Shown here: positions 11,201-24,900 of the stretch, in pieces
Layout: each line of letters opens with the position of its first letter
How positions within the stretch are numbered: the stretch's first letter is position 1
Source: Blastomussa wellsi
Lineage: Eukaryota; Cnidaria; Anthozoa; Scleractinia; Plerogyridae
NCBI GenBank assembly: GCA_947652115.1
Contig: OX393567.1
Span: forward strand, 17,810,656-17,874,655
Length of the DNA stretch: 64,000 bases
Reading direction: 5' to 3'
The notes under the pieces: generated by a model
Seen by the model: the letters and a program-made list of their open reading frames with translations, nothing else
Told to the model about the DNA's origin: nothing
Database searches by the model: none
Program-made: the position numbers and the translations under genes

Positions 11201-11505
11201 GGTGGAAGTGCAGATAAAACACCACAACTTTGTAAATAGTACGTTAAGCCTTACCTTGGACGTTAAGTCTTACCTTTGTAAATAGGACGTTAACTCTTAC
11301 CTTGAATTTCATCAGTCTTCGACTGACAACACGAAAAACATTCTTGAATTTCGGATTTGCATTCATTGCAAGGAAGATAATCTTGCTTCGATCTGTCAAA
11401 GAATTTTCCTTGCTTGCAAAGGTTGGAAACTCCGCCGTTAGACCTGCCGACAAAAAGCAACAGCAAAGAGGCATTCATGCATAAACCGAGCAGGGAAAAT
11501 TTCAT
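8244..11505 (-). CDS. Small TNF-receptor-like membrane protein A (two exons)
   Basis: Exon 1 is 11505-11301 (ATG to a GTAAGA donor, phase 1). Exon 2 is 8599-8244 (acceptor CTCTCTAAACAG to stop). The joined frame gives 186 residues. Residues 1-25 are a signal peptide. Six cysteines follow with spacing C-x15-C-x2-C-x6-C-x2-CC, then a Ser/Thr/Pro/Lys-rich stalk, a membrane segment at about 109-131 and a 55-residue acidic cytosolic tail. Length and single module are close to BCMA (184 aa) and Fn14 (129 aa). Phase, exon count and cysteine pattern match the gene at 5269-6666, so the two are tandem duplicates; this one has a much longer tail and is the better candidate for signalling. I see no confident TRAF-binding motif or death domain. 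The intron (8600-11300) holds the PLE fragment. Confidence 0.62.
9436..10353 (-). mobile_element. Penelope-like element, 3' part with GIY-YIG domain
   Basis: The open frame 10353-9958 encodes a cysteine-bearing stretch followed by KLYIGETGR and a C-terminal region typical of the GIY-YIG endonuclease of Penelope-like retroelements. The reverse transcriptase is missing, so the copy is 5'-truncated, and the segment after ETGR looks shortened compared with the family. Downstream (9865-9436) are two diverged copies of a terminal sequence containing CGAAACGTCAGC and the block GGTTTTATCAACTGGGTTGA, also found at 41787 and 43868. It sits in the intron of receptor gene A. Not expected to move by itself. 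Confidence 0.8.
11245..11303 (-). repeat. Triplicated splice-donor motif after receptor A exon 1
   Basis: On the minus strand the bases AAGGTAAG followed by a short CTTAACG-like tail occur three times, with GTAAG at 11300-11296, 11273-11269 and 11254-11250. The first is the donor used in the gene model. An in-frame TAA lies just after it, so use of either downstream donor would leave a transcript ending after the cysteine module. Confidence 0.6.
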
Positions 11506-12123
11506 AGTTATTTCCCTGCCCAGAATGAAGTTCAGTTTGGAGTCTGAGGATTCGATTGAAAGTTAAAGCCGATCAGAGAAGATGTTCCCACAAGTTTCCA
11601 GAATGGCAAATAGAGTGAATTTGATAACGGTAACCGTACGTCTTCCGCTAGACGTACCATGGATCGTATGATCTGGTGCCGCCAGTGACGTCACGTTATC
11701 GCGAAACACGGCGCACGCAGTTATGTTAATTTAATTGTACAATTCTTTTCACGGCTTCAGTTGAAAGAAACAGCATTGTATTTAAACCAGTCGTAAACAA
11801 TCGCGTTGTTTGCACTGATCAAATTTAATAAATTAAAATTAATTGCATGAGGAAGATTTTGGGTGTTTGTTACTCTATGTTTTTAAACCTGCGATCATGC
11901 CCTCCTTCACTACTTATCATCTCATGTTTCAACAAAGGACGTCTGATTGCAGGTTAAGGTTATATGTGTTAATTACCGGAAGTAGACTATTTTCATGCCA
12001 AGTCACGATCGCGCCCAAACTGCCACACAGATTAGAAGAATTTAAGAATAATGTTGATGAGCGCAAAATCGAGGGCGAACGTTTATGAAGGAGGCTAAAT
12101 TGCGCGTCGACCCCAGCGAATCC

Positions 12124-12287
12124 GAGTGGCGGATCTAGGGGAGGCGCCCGGGAGCCTGCCTCCCCACCTCCCCCTTTTTGGGTGAAAATTTTAAGGCCCG
12201 AATGGCCGAAAATTTCTTGGGCCCCTAAGGGTCGGTAAAATCGTCGGGCCCCCACGTAAGAAAGAAGTCTGGATCCACCACTGAATT
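12124..12287. repeat. Short repeat with inverted ends
   Basis: AGTGGCGGATCTAGG near 12126 is inverted near 12270 (CTGGATCCACCACT). The interior is C/G-rich. Probably a MITE. The rest of 11506-12910, between receptor gene A and EIF3L, shows no gene. Confidence 0.45.
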
Positions 12288-12910
12288 CGTTCTGGAGAGG
12301 AGAGGACAGACAGACATGCAGACAGACAAAAAATTGTTTTCCAAGAAAGCCGTGTTAACAAAATACAACAAAGACATTACAAATGTTAAATTATTGAATG
12401 AATGAAATAAAAAATGTTATTTTCGAGGTTGAGTGTGCGTAAAGATTTAATAAATCTCTTAAGAGACTGATGTGCTTTGGTCCAATTAAGAAGAGAATTC
12501 CAAATTTGAACACCACAATACGAGGGCTGTCAGTGTTTGGTTTCTGGAGTTGTATACGTAACTGGAGTCTCTGAGACTGTAAACGCTACCAGCCAGTCGT
12601 GCCATTTTGAAACCGAAGAAGGCCCTGGAGATGAGGTTGAAACAGTACTATCTCGGACCCTCGTGCTATGCAGACAGTTTTTGGGTAGAAAAGATTCTTT
12701 GAAGTAGTAAAAGAAAATTAGAATTGCTTTTTAAAACTGCCACTCTTCAAGTGAGAAGTTGCATTTCATATTCTTTACATAACGTAGATACTGTCTCATA
12801 TTGCTGGCCAGGCTACTAAGTCACATTAAATAAGGACACGAAAAGGACACGAGGCGAATTCGTCTGTTTTATTTTTTGGCCTTTTTGGGAAATTTTTAAG
12901 CGTATTTGTG

Positions 12911-15900
12911 ATGTACGAAGTCGAAGACGTTCATGAAGGGGAGGTTAGATTTTTCTGCTTTAAAATATGATGTATTCTTCCATGTTTTAGACCACGCTTC
13001 ATAAAAAACTCAAGGACATGAAAATATGCTTCGCCACTTTTAAACAGAGAAATTGTACTTTTTGAAACTAAAGTGTTCGATTCTTTTTTTGTCTGTTTTA
13101 GAATGACAAGAAAGATGGAGGTTATTTCGGAGGAGAATACGAGCCTCCTATACATGACAAGGGAGGTAAGAAAAGTTTGGTAAAAGTGCATTAACTTAGC
13201 TCGGGAGACTGGTGGTACGTCATGGCAGCTTCTCGATATATCAACAACGAACTGAAATACCTTGTTCTCTTTGTCCATTGTTTGGGTAATATCTTCTGTT
13301 GTGTTCAGTCGTCTTATAGCATATTCATAGAATGCTAATTAATTAGATCAAACCAAGGCCCTTATATTATATATTCAAAGGCAGAAATGTTTGAATCCTG
13401 CTGTTTTTATTGAGCAATTAGTCTACAGCTCATTTGCTTGCTAAATCAGAGGCTATAATTTGTATTGGATGGGCTGCATTTTAAATGAACTGAGATTTCA
13501 ATTATTGTTTGTGTGCTCGCATTTGTGGGAAAAACAACCATCGGCAGGTTATTTTTAACGTACAATGACCGCAGAAATGCCATCTATAAATAGAGATGGA
13601 TTTTGAAGAATTTTTAGATCCTGATTCATCAAATTTATTTATGGTGTTATCTTTGATGTATTCAAACAGCATCTTCAAACATTAGAAATTCAATATATTT
13701 TTGAGTTTGGAGACAACTGAGATTTGTTTTTGTGAAGCTTTGGGCAAAAAGGCGGAGGTTATTGACATCTGTCAAGACCTTTTGTGCTGAAGGTGGTTCA
13801 TCAAAAGCATGTGCAGTAAATGGGCCTTAATCTCACGGTGGCCATGTTGAGTCCCGAGGGATTGAAAACTTTTGTTTTGCCATGCGGAAACTTGTTCACA
13901 AACATTTCGACTTGAGGCTTGGGGTGCAAAATCTATTGTCTATGGCCAATGTGGTCACCATGCGAATAAGGCTTATTGTCCCTGGGCCCTCTCTTCCAAG
14001 AGCATTAAGTTATGTGACAAAGAGAGGGACCAAAACTGGACTATTCTTTGGTCAGAAGAAGAGAAGCGATCACAGGAATGCATTCAAAGTACGATCTTGA
14101 TCAACTGGGTCACCTCCAACAGGAGTTATAAGTAGTATCCCTGTGGCCTTTCAGATGGCTCACAATAGTTTGAAAGCTTCCCGTCTTTGGTATTCTACTA
14201 CAGCTAGGGCAATGGTCAAGATGGAAAAAAAACATTTAGTGTCATCTTGTAGAGTATTTATCAGTAAAGAGAGTCAGGTCAAAATGGAGACAAACTCTAT
14301 TGCCATGGTAACATCAAAAGAGGTCAAAGACAACCCATATTTAACATTCTTAGACTAATAACTTAAAAAATACTCAGTGAAAGTTTTTTGTTTTTGATAT
14401 ATTTTTGTTAGGTCAATGGAAAAATAATATACTTCCAAAACCTATTGGCAGAATTACTTAAAAATTTGCAGAAATGTTGCTTTTGTTGACTTAAAAAAAA
14501 TATGTAAAAGAAACCAAAAACTTGCACCAATTTAGCTTTGAAGTTATTAGCCTGAAAAAATGAAATATAAGGCATCTTTGACCACATTTGACATTTCCAT
14601 GGCAATGAATTTTGACATTACATGGGTATCAAGGAATGTACACAAATTTGTCCCAAAAGTCACCCGTCGACATTATTGGTATTGCTGAAGATTGGGATAT
14701 CTAAACCATTATGAGCCACCTTAATTGAGGGTGTATGTACAACGATATTCTGTTGCTATGGTTACTTATAATGTCAAGAAAATTATCACAACTTGTTCAT
14801 CAGAAATTGGGCATCTGTCATCAACTGAAAAATAATGAAAAATGCATGCAACAGTTTGGAGCCACCTTAAAAAGTAAATTCTTAGTGGAAGTTTTATCAT
14901 TCTTCTCAGAGATTTTAAATCAATAAATAATATTTATTTAAGATCAATGAATTGTTGTTGCTCTTGTTTACAAATGCAAATGTCGACAAATTGTTCCTAA
15001 CTTGCATTCAGTGATGACAAATATTACAGTAAGCCATAATGTTATTATAGAGAGGCCGTAGGTTTATTCAGCAATGTTTTAACACTACATAATTACATTA
15101 AGCATTGACAGTACTTCATTTATCATTTTACTAAAGAGAAACAGTAAAGCCATAATTCCTCTACCGTGTCTTTTCCTTTTGGTTTTATCGTTCGACTGAA
15201 TGCGTACAATGTATGTCTGGCACAAAGCTTAGATAAGCAGTAAGCAATTACATCTTTTTTCAATTTCTTTGGCTGGCCTAAACGCCTATCCTGATCTCTT
15301 TGATCTCCCAAAAATATCAAAATCTATACAATCAGTAATCGATGGCAATCAGTGATAATCAACAATAGTCAATCAATGATGATCAATGGCATGGCAATAG
15401 AAAAACATAATTTTTTGCTATCGATTGGTCATCTATTTCTAATATCAATTGATTGATTGTTATCAATAGGCGGCACACATTTATAAGATTGACAACTTGT
15501 GTTTGATCCTTGCCTACCATTTTTCAGATGTGTTACTTTATTAAAACTCTATAAATGGAATACCTCTCTTGATTGGTGCATTTGGCAGAGAAGTAGTAGT
15601 AAACCTAATTTAAACTTTTATTAAAGAGTAGCTCTTATGCACCAGTATCTTCAAGAAATAAGATAAAATAAATTAATACAAATATAAATTCTACTATATA
15701 CAATCAGACAAAGAATAGACCCTTTTCATAAATGGCTGCCAATTAAAAATTATTTTGTATGCATTCAAATTAGCCTCACTAAACTCGTTTGGGAGTAAAA
15801 ATTCTTTTGAATTATCAACTCAAAAACGAGGTTAGTCAGGTTAATTTTAATACTTACAAAAGAATTTATAATTGGCAGCCATTTATGAAAAGGGTCTATG

Positions 15901-18900
15901 ATTAATTAACAAAGTCAATATAATTTGCAAAATCAGCATTGTTTCTGAAGTAAGTCAAGCTAGCAGCAGTTCTTACATGTAGGCCTGGTCATCATTTATT
16001 GTGTTCCACAATTTGGGCGCATAGAATTTGAAGTTTTCCAGCAAAGTAGTATTAATGAGTGAAAATGTAGAGTTGACTGTATTTACAAGTATTTTGCAAC
16101 ACTTGTACTCAGTGTACAATTCACTATTCTATTCATATACAGGCCAAATGTATAGCATGGATCCTGGAGCAGAACCTCAAACATATGCATACAATGTACC
16201 AGAAGAAATCAGAAGATTTATACATTTCTTTCACCAGCATGTCACTGAACAGGTAAGAACACTGAACTTGCAACTCTCTTGTGACAGAAAACATGTAGTT
16301 CTCTGGTTTTGACCCACTTCTTCTGAAAGGTTTATATGCTCAAAGTACAGTAAACGTTAATTTCTCATGAAAATAAAGCTGGAGACCAAATGAATTACTG
16401 ATGGAGTTTCGGGAATTTGTCAACCATGCCATCAAGTTGGATTTTGTTGTTTAGCGTTGTAAATATCAACCGTTTATTAAATTATTTCACTATTTTATTT
16501 CTGGTGCTGGTGTTTGGCCCATCATGCCAGAGAGTATACATGTACATTCTCATCTTATTGCAAAGAGCAAGAATACTGTAGATAAAATATCATAGATAAA
16601 CACTGAATAGGAATGCCACAATACTGAGAGAAAAGTTATCTGATGATCAAATGTTGGAAACCTCTTTGACCTGTAAATTAAGCAAGAAACTGTTTTCCTT
16701 AGATTGGTTGAATCAAATATCTTTAGGGTTATTTTTCCTTTAAAAGTTCAAAAAAATCTAAAAACCCCAGCTTCTGTTGGTTAACTGGTAATATTATTTT
16801 CATTCTACAAAGTGGAGAAATTCCGTCTTCTTATGCTTCATAATTCTTTTTGATTGTTTTGCATTTAAAATTCATCATCCTGTGGATGTCATTTGAGAAG
16901 GGTTAGTTTATCTTGGCCGCCCTTATAATCAAACAAATTTATACAGTTCTCGTCTCTTGAGTCAAGACGCTCGTCTTGAGATGACAGTCTTGTATCGCGA
17001 GATGATCTTGTGAGAGGTTGGTAACTTACTTTTGAGTGGTTCTTTTAAAATTTGTATAAAAATTTCTTTCATACTTTTTTCATTCTCTAGAACCTTTATG
17101 AAATACAACAAATCTATGAAACAAAGTAAGTACAAGCATGTAATTATTTGCAGATAATATGTGATTTATTTGATTAATTTATTCTAAGATCTGAGTCAAA
17201 CCAGTTCTCTTATCTCATGATTTATATGTATGCATTATTATCTTAACTATAAAACATTGCGATAGGACAAAAGTTAAAACCATCACGGTTAAAAACTGTT
17301 AAAAACTTTAAAAAACTTTAAAAAGCGAGGACGTTTTGACGTTTACTCAACGTCATTTTCAAGTCAAAATGAATACGAATAGGTTTTTTGAATATAAATG
17401 TACAAAACAAATCCTTAGAGAATAAAATAAAGCACTATTAAATGCGAGAAATACTTGCACGCAGTGTCACGTAAACAATTTAGCACAAACGGACTCAATT
17501 TTTGCTCTCAGATTTTGCATTTCTCTTCAGCAATCAGCCAACTTGGTAAACAGACTCCGTTCAAAACAAACAAATAATAATTGATGTTGTGCTTTTTCTT
17601 GTAGCTTCAACAAATTAACCGAGAGACATTTTGAAAAATCCACTTGGCCAGATGCAGATTACGTTGCAACACTTGTAGATGGGGGTAGGTTTCAGGCTAC
17701 TGTTCTTGTCTCTTAGAGTCCCAAGTACATGTTGTGTATGCCGACGGCAGAATATTTCAAAATTTCCTTCCACATTTATGGCAGAACAGCGCACTGCTCA
17801 TATTCCAAACTCTCCTCTCTTTTGGATGCAATATGGCGGCGAAGTCAGCAAGCCTCTGACACAAACTGATTGCTGGCGCAAGCAACACGTGACAAAACAT
17901 TTTTTTGCGATTTTCAAAATATTTTTTTGGATTTCACAAAGATTTTTGGATTGTAAACTATTTTCGTATATTTTGTGAAAATTGATTTGCGGATCCAATA
18001 ATTGTACAAGGATTTGTAATAGTTTTTTTAGATATGATAAACTTTCCAACAAGAATTTGTAAAAAAGATTACGATTTGAAATATTTTTTTGGATTTGAAA
18101 ATGATTTTTGGATTGTCCCTTTTGAGTAACAACCAAATGTTCAAAACCAAAATTTAATATAATGTTTATTGAAAAACGAAAAATTTAACAGAGGTCATTC
18201 GTTTGAAGGAATTATGCACTCATATGGACAACTGTTTTTGTAATTCGGCGTTTCATAATGTGAGCAATTAAAGGAAGATGAAGTTACATGTAGGTTGATG
18301 TGTACTCTGACAGTGCTGTATATTACAAAAGGGGCGCTTATTAGAATGGGGGCCCACGCTTATTGGAATAGGGGTGCTTATGAATAAAACACAATAGAAG
18401 GGACGTGCTTAATCTAAAGGGGGCACTTATTGTCAGGAGGGTGCTAAATCAAATCATTATCATAATGGTACTTTCTTGAAAAATTCTTTTGTTCCATCCT
18501 AGACACGAGTGTTATCCACAGATCATCGGAGCAAATTACTATAAACATTTCAACCTAACCTTTGTGTAATTCTAAAACTTTAGAAAGGATAACATCGCTT
18601 GTGATGATGACCAGTATTAGTAAAAATAATGTACAATTTTGGGGGAGCAGGGTTGGGGCGGTGGCGAGAGCGCTCGCCTTCCACCAATGGGGCCCGGGTT
18701 CGATTCCCGTTCCCGGCGTCATGTGGACTGAGTTTGTTGGTTCTCTACTCTTCTACGAGAGGTTTTTCTCCGGGCACTCCAGTTTTCCCCTCTCCACGAA
18801 ACCAACATTTACATTTGATTTGATTTGATTTGATTTATAAGTAATATAATTTGATTTGATTTCATTTGTGCTGTACAGTGTCCCCAATTAGTATGTAAGT

Positions 18901-21900
18901 GCTAGATACAGTTGATACTCGAATAAAGTTTTTATTATTATTATTATTATTATGAATCCCCTGTCAATTTCACATCAAATTATATAGACCCTAACATTGG
19001 TAAACCAGTAGTTTTTAGGATCGGTGTTTTTACCATAACTGTAACCATGTAGGACGAGATTGAACAAATGGAACAGGGTTTGTACATGTCATGGAAAACC
19101 TGGAACGTCATGGAATTTTAAAACTTCATAACTTTTCCAGGCCTGGAAAGTTATGGAATTTAAGTGTGAGTCATGGAAAGTCCTGGAAAGATAATGATGT
19201 TGACAGTATAAAATAAGTTGGGCAGTTTTTTGTGGTGAAAATGAGGAAATCTTTCTAAGGAAATCATGGCTAAATTGAAATATAATGAAAAACTCTGAAA
19301 GGTCACAGAAAAGTCATAGAATTTCAAAAGCTCAAAGAAATATGAACCTGGATGGAAAAGCATGTTAATTTTACTTGATTTCATTTTGATATAAAGTTTG
19401 AAGATACCTGTTTTCTTTCAGATCAAGTGTTCTTGATTCTCTATAAAGAGTTGTACTACAGACACATCTACAATAAACTCAAGGTAACATGTCCATTAAA
19501 ACAAACTGAAATGTGATTTTATCATTATCACTCTCAAATGAAGTGAAAAAAAATGGTGAAATGTAAATGTCTGAAGTGCATTACAGTATTATTAAACAGT
19601 CAGATGTTTAAGAAACGGAATGATGTTTTACGTAATATGCCAAAAACGAGGGTGAGTGCTTCGTCATGGTTCCAAACACCGAAAACAGATGAAAGCACGA
19701 GGCTGAAGGCCGAGTTCTTTTATTGTTTCGAGGTGTTTGGAACCCGCGATGAAGCAGGAAGCCCGCGTTTTTGACCTGTCTTCTCAAATGAACAATAAGA
19801 AATTAGGCAGTGTGAAATTTTTGCCCTTTTTCCTCAAGAATACGCCTGCATGCATGATTCATTAGCATCTGACGTACCACAAGGGAAGGAGTAGCAAATT
19901 TTGACAAATCAAATACGGTATAATTCTCCAAAAGTTTCTCAAATATAAAATTAATAAATTATGTTGTTTGCTTGGCAGCCATCACTGGAGCATCGCTTTG
20001 AGTCTTACTTCAACTACTGCGATTTATTCAACTACATTTTGAGTAAGTTGAGTATTCATTTGCTTATAACTTTGAATTTAACTAAGACTTTAGCAACAGC
20101 AGTCAAGTTAATAAAGAATAATTTTTTTCTTTAAAATCAAACATTTTGTACTTTTTAGACACAGATGAACCTGTTCCTCTTAGCCTACCCAATCAGTGGC
20201 TGTGGGACATTATTGATGAGTTTATTTACCAGGTGGGTGGTCTTGTTATTTTTGTTTGATATTTCTCAAATTAACAATTCATCATGTTAAAACAAAGGAA
20301 ATCAGAACCGTAACCATGGTTTGGAAATGTGATCTTAATTAGCATAGATTTTGACAATTTTATTTCTCTGTTTTCTTCATAGTTTTAGCTTCGATTGAGA
20401 AGATATATCAAACACTTGAGACAGTTTTTCATTAAGTTTCCAAACATCTCAAAGTTCATCAAAAATACTCCACTGTGCATCATATTTTCAACTCTCTTCT
20501 CTGTGTTTGGAAATGTGATGAAATGTGCTGTCTCTCGTGTTTGATATATTACATCAAAAACAAGAGACGGTGTTTCATTTACCTACTAGAAGATGGGTAT
20601 CCATGTTCTATTAGAAAATAATGCCCGCTTGAGGTCTGGAAAAGCTGCTGCTGCTGCTTTTCTAGTCCCCAAAAGGGCGTTATTTTCTTATAGGACATTG
20701 GGAAACCCATCTTCTAGCTGGTTTAGAATATAGCGTTGAAAAATCCTAAGAGAATTAGATCACAGAATTTATGCGCGCTGGCGGCCTCCTTGTGTGTTTT
20801 TCTGGGACTCGCTCCTCAATAGCTCCTCCACATTTTCGTCTCCCCAGTCACCTGAACTTATTTCATTAATATTTGTCTTAACAGCCATAATAAAGAAAGT
20901 AAATTTGCAATGCAACATAAACTACATCCGGGGTACCAGGCTTCTATAGTTTTTGCCCATGTGCTATTAAAAATAAAGCCCGCTGGGATTCCATGGCGAG
21001 CATACAGGCCTATATTCTAATTGGATATCCAAACAACAAGAAGAGAGATGAAAATACAGTATGTAGTGGAATATTTTTGATACAATTTGAGGTGTTTGGA
21101 TTGCCAATGAAACACTGTGCCAATCACATTGAAATCGAAGGTGGATAGAGTCTTTAAAAAGCGAGATGCAATATTTTTAACTGATGTTTTGTTTCTGTTC
21201 ACCGCCGCACAAATTGAAAAATGTGTCTGTTCCAAGGTAGGACGACGGAGCCTTTGAACTTTGGTACGGCTTGACAAAATTTGGTGGGAAAAAATCGCCC
21301 TCCGCATTGTAAACCGAAACTGATGACAGATATTTTTGCAAAACAAAAACATTAAATGTGGATGGTGCCTTGGTGAATTGATGTGGACAATTGTGTTCTT
21401 ATATAATTTCAGTTCCAATCATTCAGTCAATATCGATCAAAGTTGCTGAAGAAAGCAGAAGATGAAGTAGGAACACTGAGAGCAAACACAAAGGTACATG
21501 TATGGCCTGCAGTGGAACATTGTATCCAGTGTGTGCCAGAGTATGGAAGTTTTGGGTTTGGATCTTTCAGACATGTGGTCAAAGAGTTCTTGATCATTCC
21601 TTAAGATGTGGACTGAAAGAAAATTAATTTTTAAGGTGCATGTGAGACAATTACCCTTACGATGAACAAGACAAAGGCAGATAGAGAGGAGACAGGAGTC
21701 ACAGATCTAGTGGACTCTCTTCTCTACCCCGCCCCCCTCCCCTTATGCTTATGCCTAAAAGTAAGACCTGAAAGCAGGACTTGTGGCTAACGGTATCCAA
21801 TTAGTCAGACTTGGTCTTGACTAGTAAAAAATTTGCTTTGGCTGGTAAGTTTTGCACTTTCACTAGCCATTTTTGCTAGTGAAAATTACAGGCACCTTTG

Positions 21901-24900
21901 TACATGTACTGGAAGAATGAAACCATTACTGGAAATCAAGTCTGAGAGAACAGAACTAGTTAACATACCGTATTTATTCGCCTATAAGCCGATCCCGGCT
22001 ATAAGCCGAGACCCTAAACTTTTGACTTTCAGAAGCTGTCAGATTCGAATGAAAAATAAACGGAAAGCATTCGGTTATAAGCCGAGACCCAAACTTTTAA
22101 TCAACTTCTAAAGCACTCGACATGCGTTGTAAAGTGAGATTAATAAACATATAGTTCGTAAGTGGTAAATCGTAATTAAAAGAAAGGAAGTTCCCTCTTT
22201 ATTCAATGAATCGCATTTATGTTATTGGTCAGATAACTGAAAACAACAGCAAATCACAGAGAAGGTGACTTTAATGTGATCTGAGTTTACACGCAGTATA
22301 CAATGAGCATAAAAATTTAACCATGTGACAGCAACTTATACTCAAAAACATCGAATTCACCTGAGTATCCTGTCTCAAAGCTGCTGGCAATCGATCGTCA
22401 TGCTAAAAGCTTCTCATTCTTCGCAAATTAAAAGTTACGGCCGAAGCAGAGATAATAGCTCCGAGATTCAGAATACGAGATTGGTGAATCAGGGTGAATC
22501 CATGGTTCATCGCTCACTAAAAGATCAAGCGAACCTCTTCAATGGTGAACTAAAAATGTCAGCAAAACGAAAGACAATGGGCTGTTATTCGCCAAAGTAT
22601 CCTGAATTGGATGAAACACTTCTGAAGTGGTCTTTGAAGCAGAGAAGAGAAGTGGGGGTGAGTAACAAGCTGATTTCTGTCAGATGGTGTTGCAATGTTT
22701 ACTTGACCGTGGGAATGGCCACTTCTGATTGGCCAGTTTCGGATGTTGTCAAAACAATCGATCGAAGGTTCACAGGAATTGCGGTAAGCGGATTAGTAAT
22801 TCTTCAGCTAAAGGTGGATTTCCACTGTTTCATAATGTCCTCCACTGGGAAATGCAGGCTTCGGAAGAAATTCTTGTTGGAGATGATGAGGGAAATTATC
22901 ATTCAAAACATGCGGGATTTCAAATGCTCTTTACGGCACAGATGATGATGCCCGCCGATGAAATGCCAGAAGAAAACGACTAAACACTTTATTCTTGAAG
23001 TTGCAAGTAACTAATTGGCTCCTTTGGGAGCCATCACTTAAATAAAAGTAAATGACCAATAATGATTTTGTTTACGACTAGGAATTTGTGTTTGTTCATC
23101 GATAATCGCTCGGCTTATAGCCAAATATACGTTCAATTTATACTCTCGCAGAACGAGTAGTAAATAGTTTTTTGGTAGAAATACTTGGCTATAAGCCGAA
23201 CCCTCAATCTTCTTCAAATTTTACCAGTTCTCAGTTTAATTTGGTGCAAAAATTGCTCGGCTTATAGGCGAATAAATACGGTAATCATTATCTGTTGCTG
23301 AAGGTTTTAGTTTTGGGAAGTGGCAATGCATTCAATACAGTAAAATTTTTATTTATTTTGGTAAAAGTATTGTTATTTGACTTTTTTTCAGATCTGGAAT
23401 GTTCACAGCGTTCTTAATGTACTCTATTCTTTAGTGGAAAAGTCTAAGATTAATCACCAGGTTTGTCTCAATGCTTGGTTACTGCATCAATAATATATTT
23501 GTACATTGATATCAATCAGTCCAGGGGTACATTGGTGTTGTTGCAGATAAATTTGGAAAAAAAAAGAAAATTACAAATGCAGGTTTGGATGTAAAATAAT
23601 TTAAAGCAAATGACATCACAGATTACAGAAAAGTAACAAATCATAAAATCAAATCGTAAAAATGTGATCAATGGAAAGCTGATAGCAGGTGTCAGAATGT
23701 GCTATATGGTTTGCTGGTACAACTAGATTTTCCTCCTGGGCAAATAAGGTTTCATTCCCAGCTTTTAGCTTACCCTTGGGAAACAAAATTCATTGAGAAT
23801 GTGAGAAGTTTATCAACAATTAAGCAAGAGATGGCATTTTCCTTGTTTACACAGCCTCATCTAACCACGGGGTTGGGGGGGGGGACCGTTATGCAAACCC
23901 GAGATGTATGTGAGGGTTTGCATAACTTTCAAGCCCTCCCCTTAAGTGTTTAAATGAGGTTATGTATACACAGAAAAAGTCTTAAAAAATGCACAAAGAT
24001 AAAATGTCACAGCCATGTTTACACACCTACCAACCAATGAGAACACACATAGTATCTCAGTTATTTTTAATTTATGAAAATGTCTGTTTGTTTAGCTGGA
24101 GGTGTATAACCAGGGTGGTGACCCTGATACTGTGGCTGGTGAGTTTGGAATACATCCTCTTTACAAGATGCTGGGCTACTTCAGTTTAATCGGTCTGCTG
24201 AGACTACACTCTCTGCTCGGTGACTACTTCCAGGCAATCAAGGTCCTGGAGAATGTTGAACTAAACAAGAAGGTAAATAAATACAAATTACAGCTAGTCA
24301 CGGTGGTAATTCAATAGGAATCATCTGTCAATATGCAGTGTAAAGCATGTAAGTAACACTTAAAGAGGATGTAATATTATTGTGGTGGTAGCTGGCAGAA
24401 GTTACTGCTTTGTTATTCACTTGTAATAGTATACAAACATTTTATTTTTTTATCCTTTCAGAGTCTTTACTCAAGAGTGCCAGCCTGCCAAATCACCACC
24501 TACTACTATGTTGGATTTGCATACCTTATGATGAAGAGATACCAGGTCAGGAACCATTTTAACAACTTACAATAGATTACAACAGAGGGTGGTTATGTGT
24601 TGGCCACAATGCCATATTCACTTCGTGAGCCTCCTCTTTAACTATTAGACTATGAGTTCAGAATTTCTATCGTGTGTGAAACCCAATCACATGATATAAA
24701 TTGAGAGCCAATAATCAAATTGTTTTAGTATAAATCTACTGGATGTTCAAATCTTAACAAGAAGATTCACAGACACCAAAAACACTTCACAAATGCAAAG
24801 AAGTAGCTTCAATTTTGTTTACTATCCTAATAGATAGAATAGATAGTGAGTCACGCAGCCAATCAGAGAGCAGCATTTGTGATAGAATGCTATTAGAATT

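Noticed and set aside
12931..13278. Minus-strand 115-codon frame
   Set aside because: Runs antisense over EIF3L exon 2 and its splice sites; a shadow frame.
17270..17395. Block with GAGGACGTTTTGACG and AACGTCATTTTCAAG
   Set aside because: Resembles some Penelope-like terminal sequences but no coding fragment or clear hammerhead core is adjacent, so not called.
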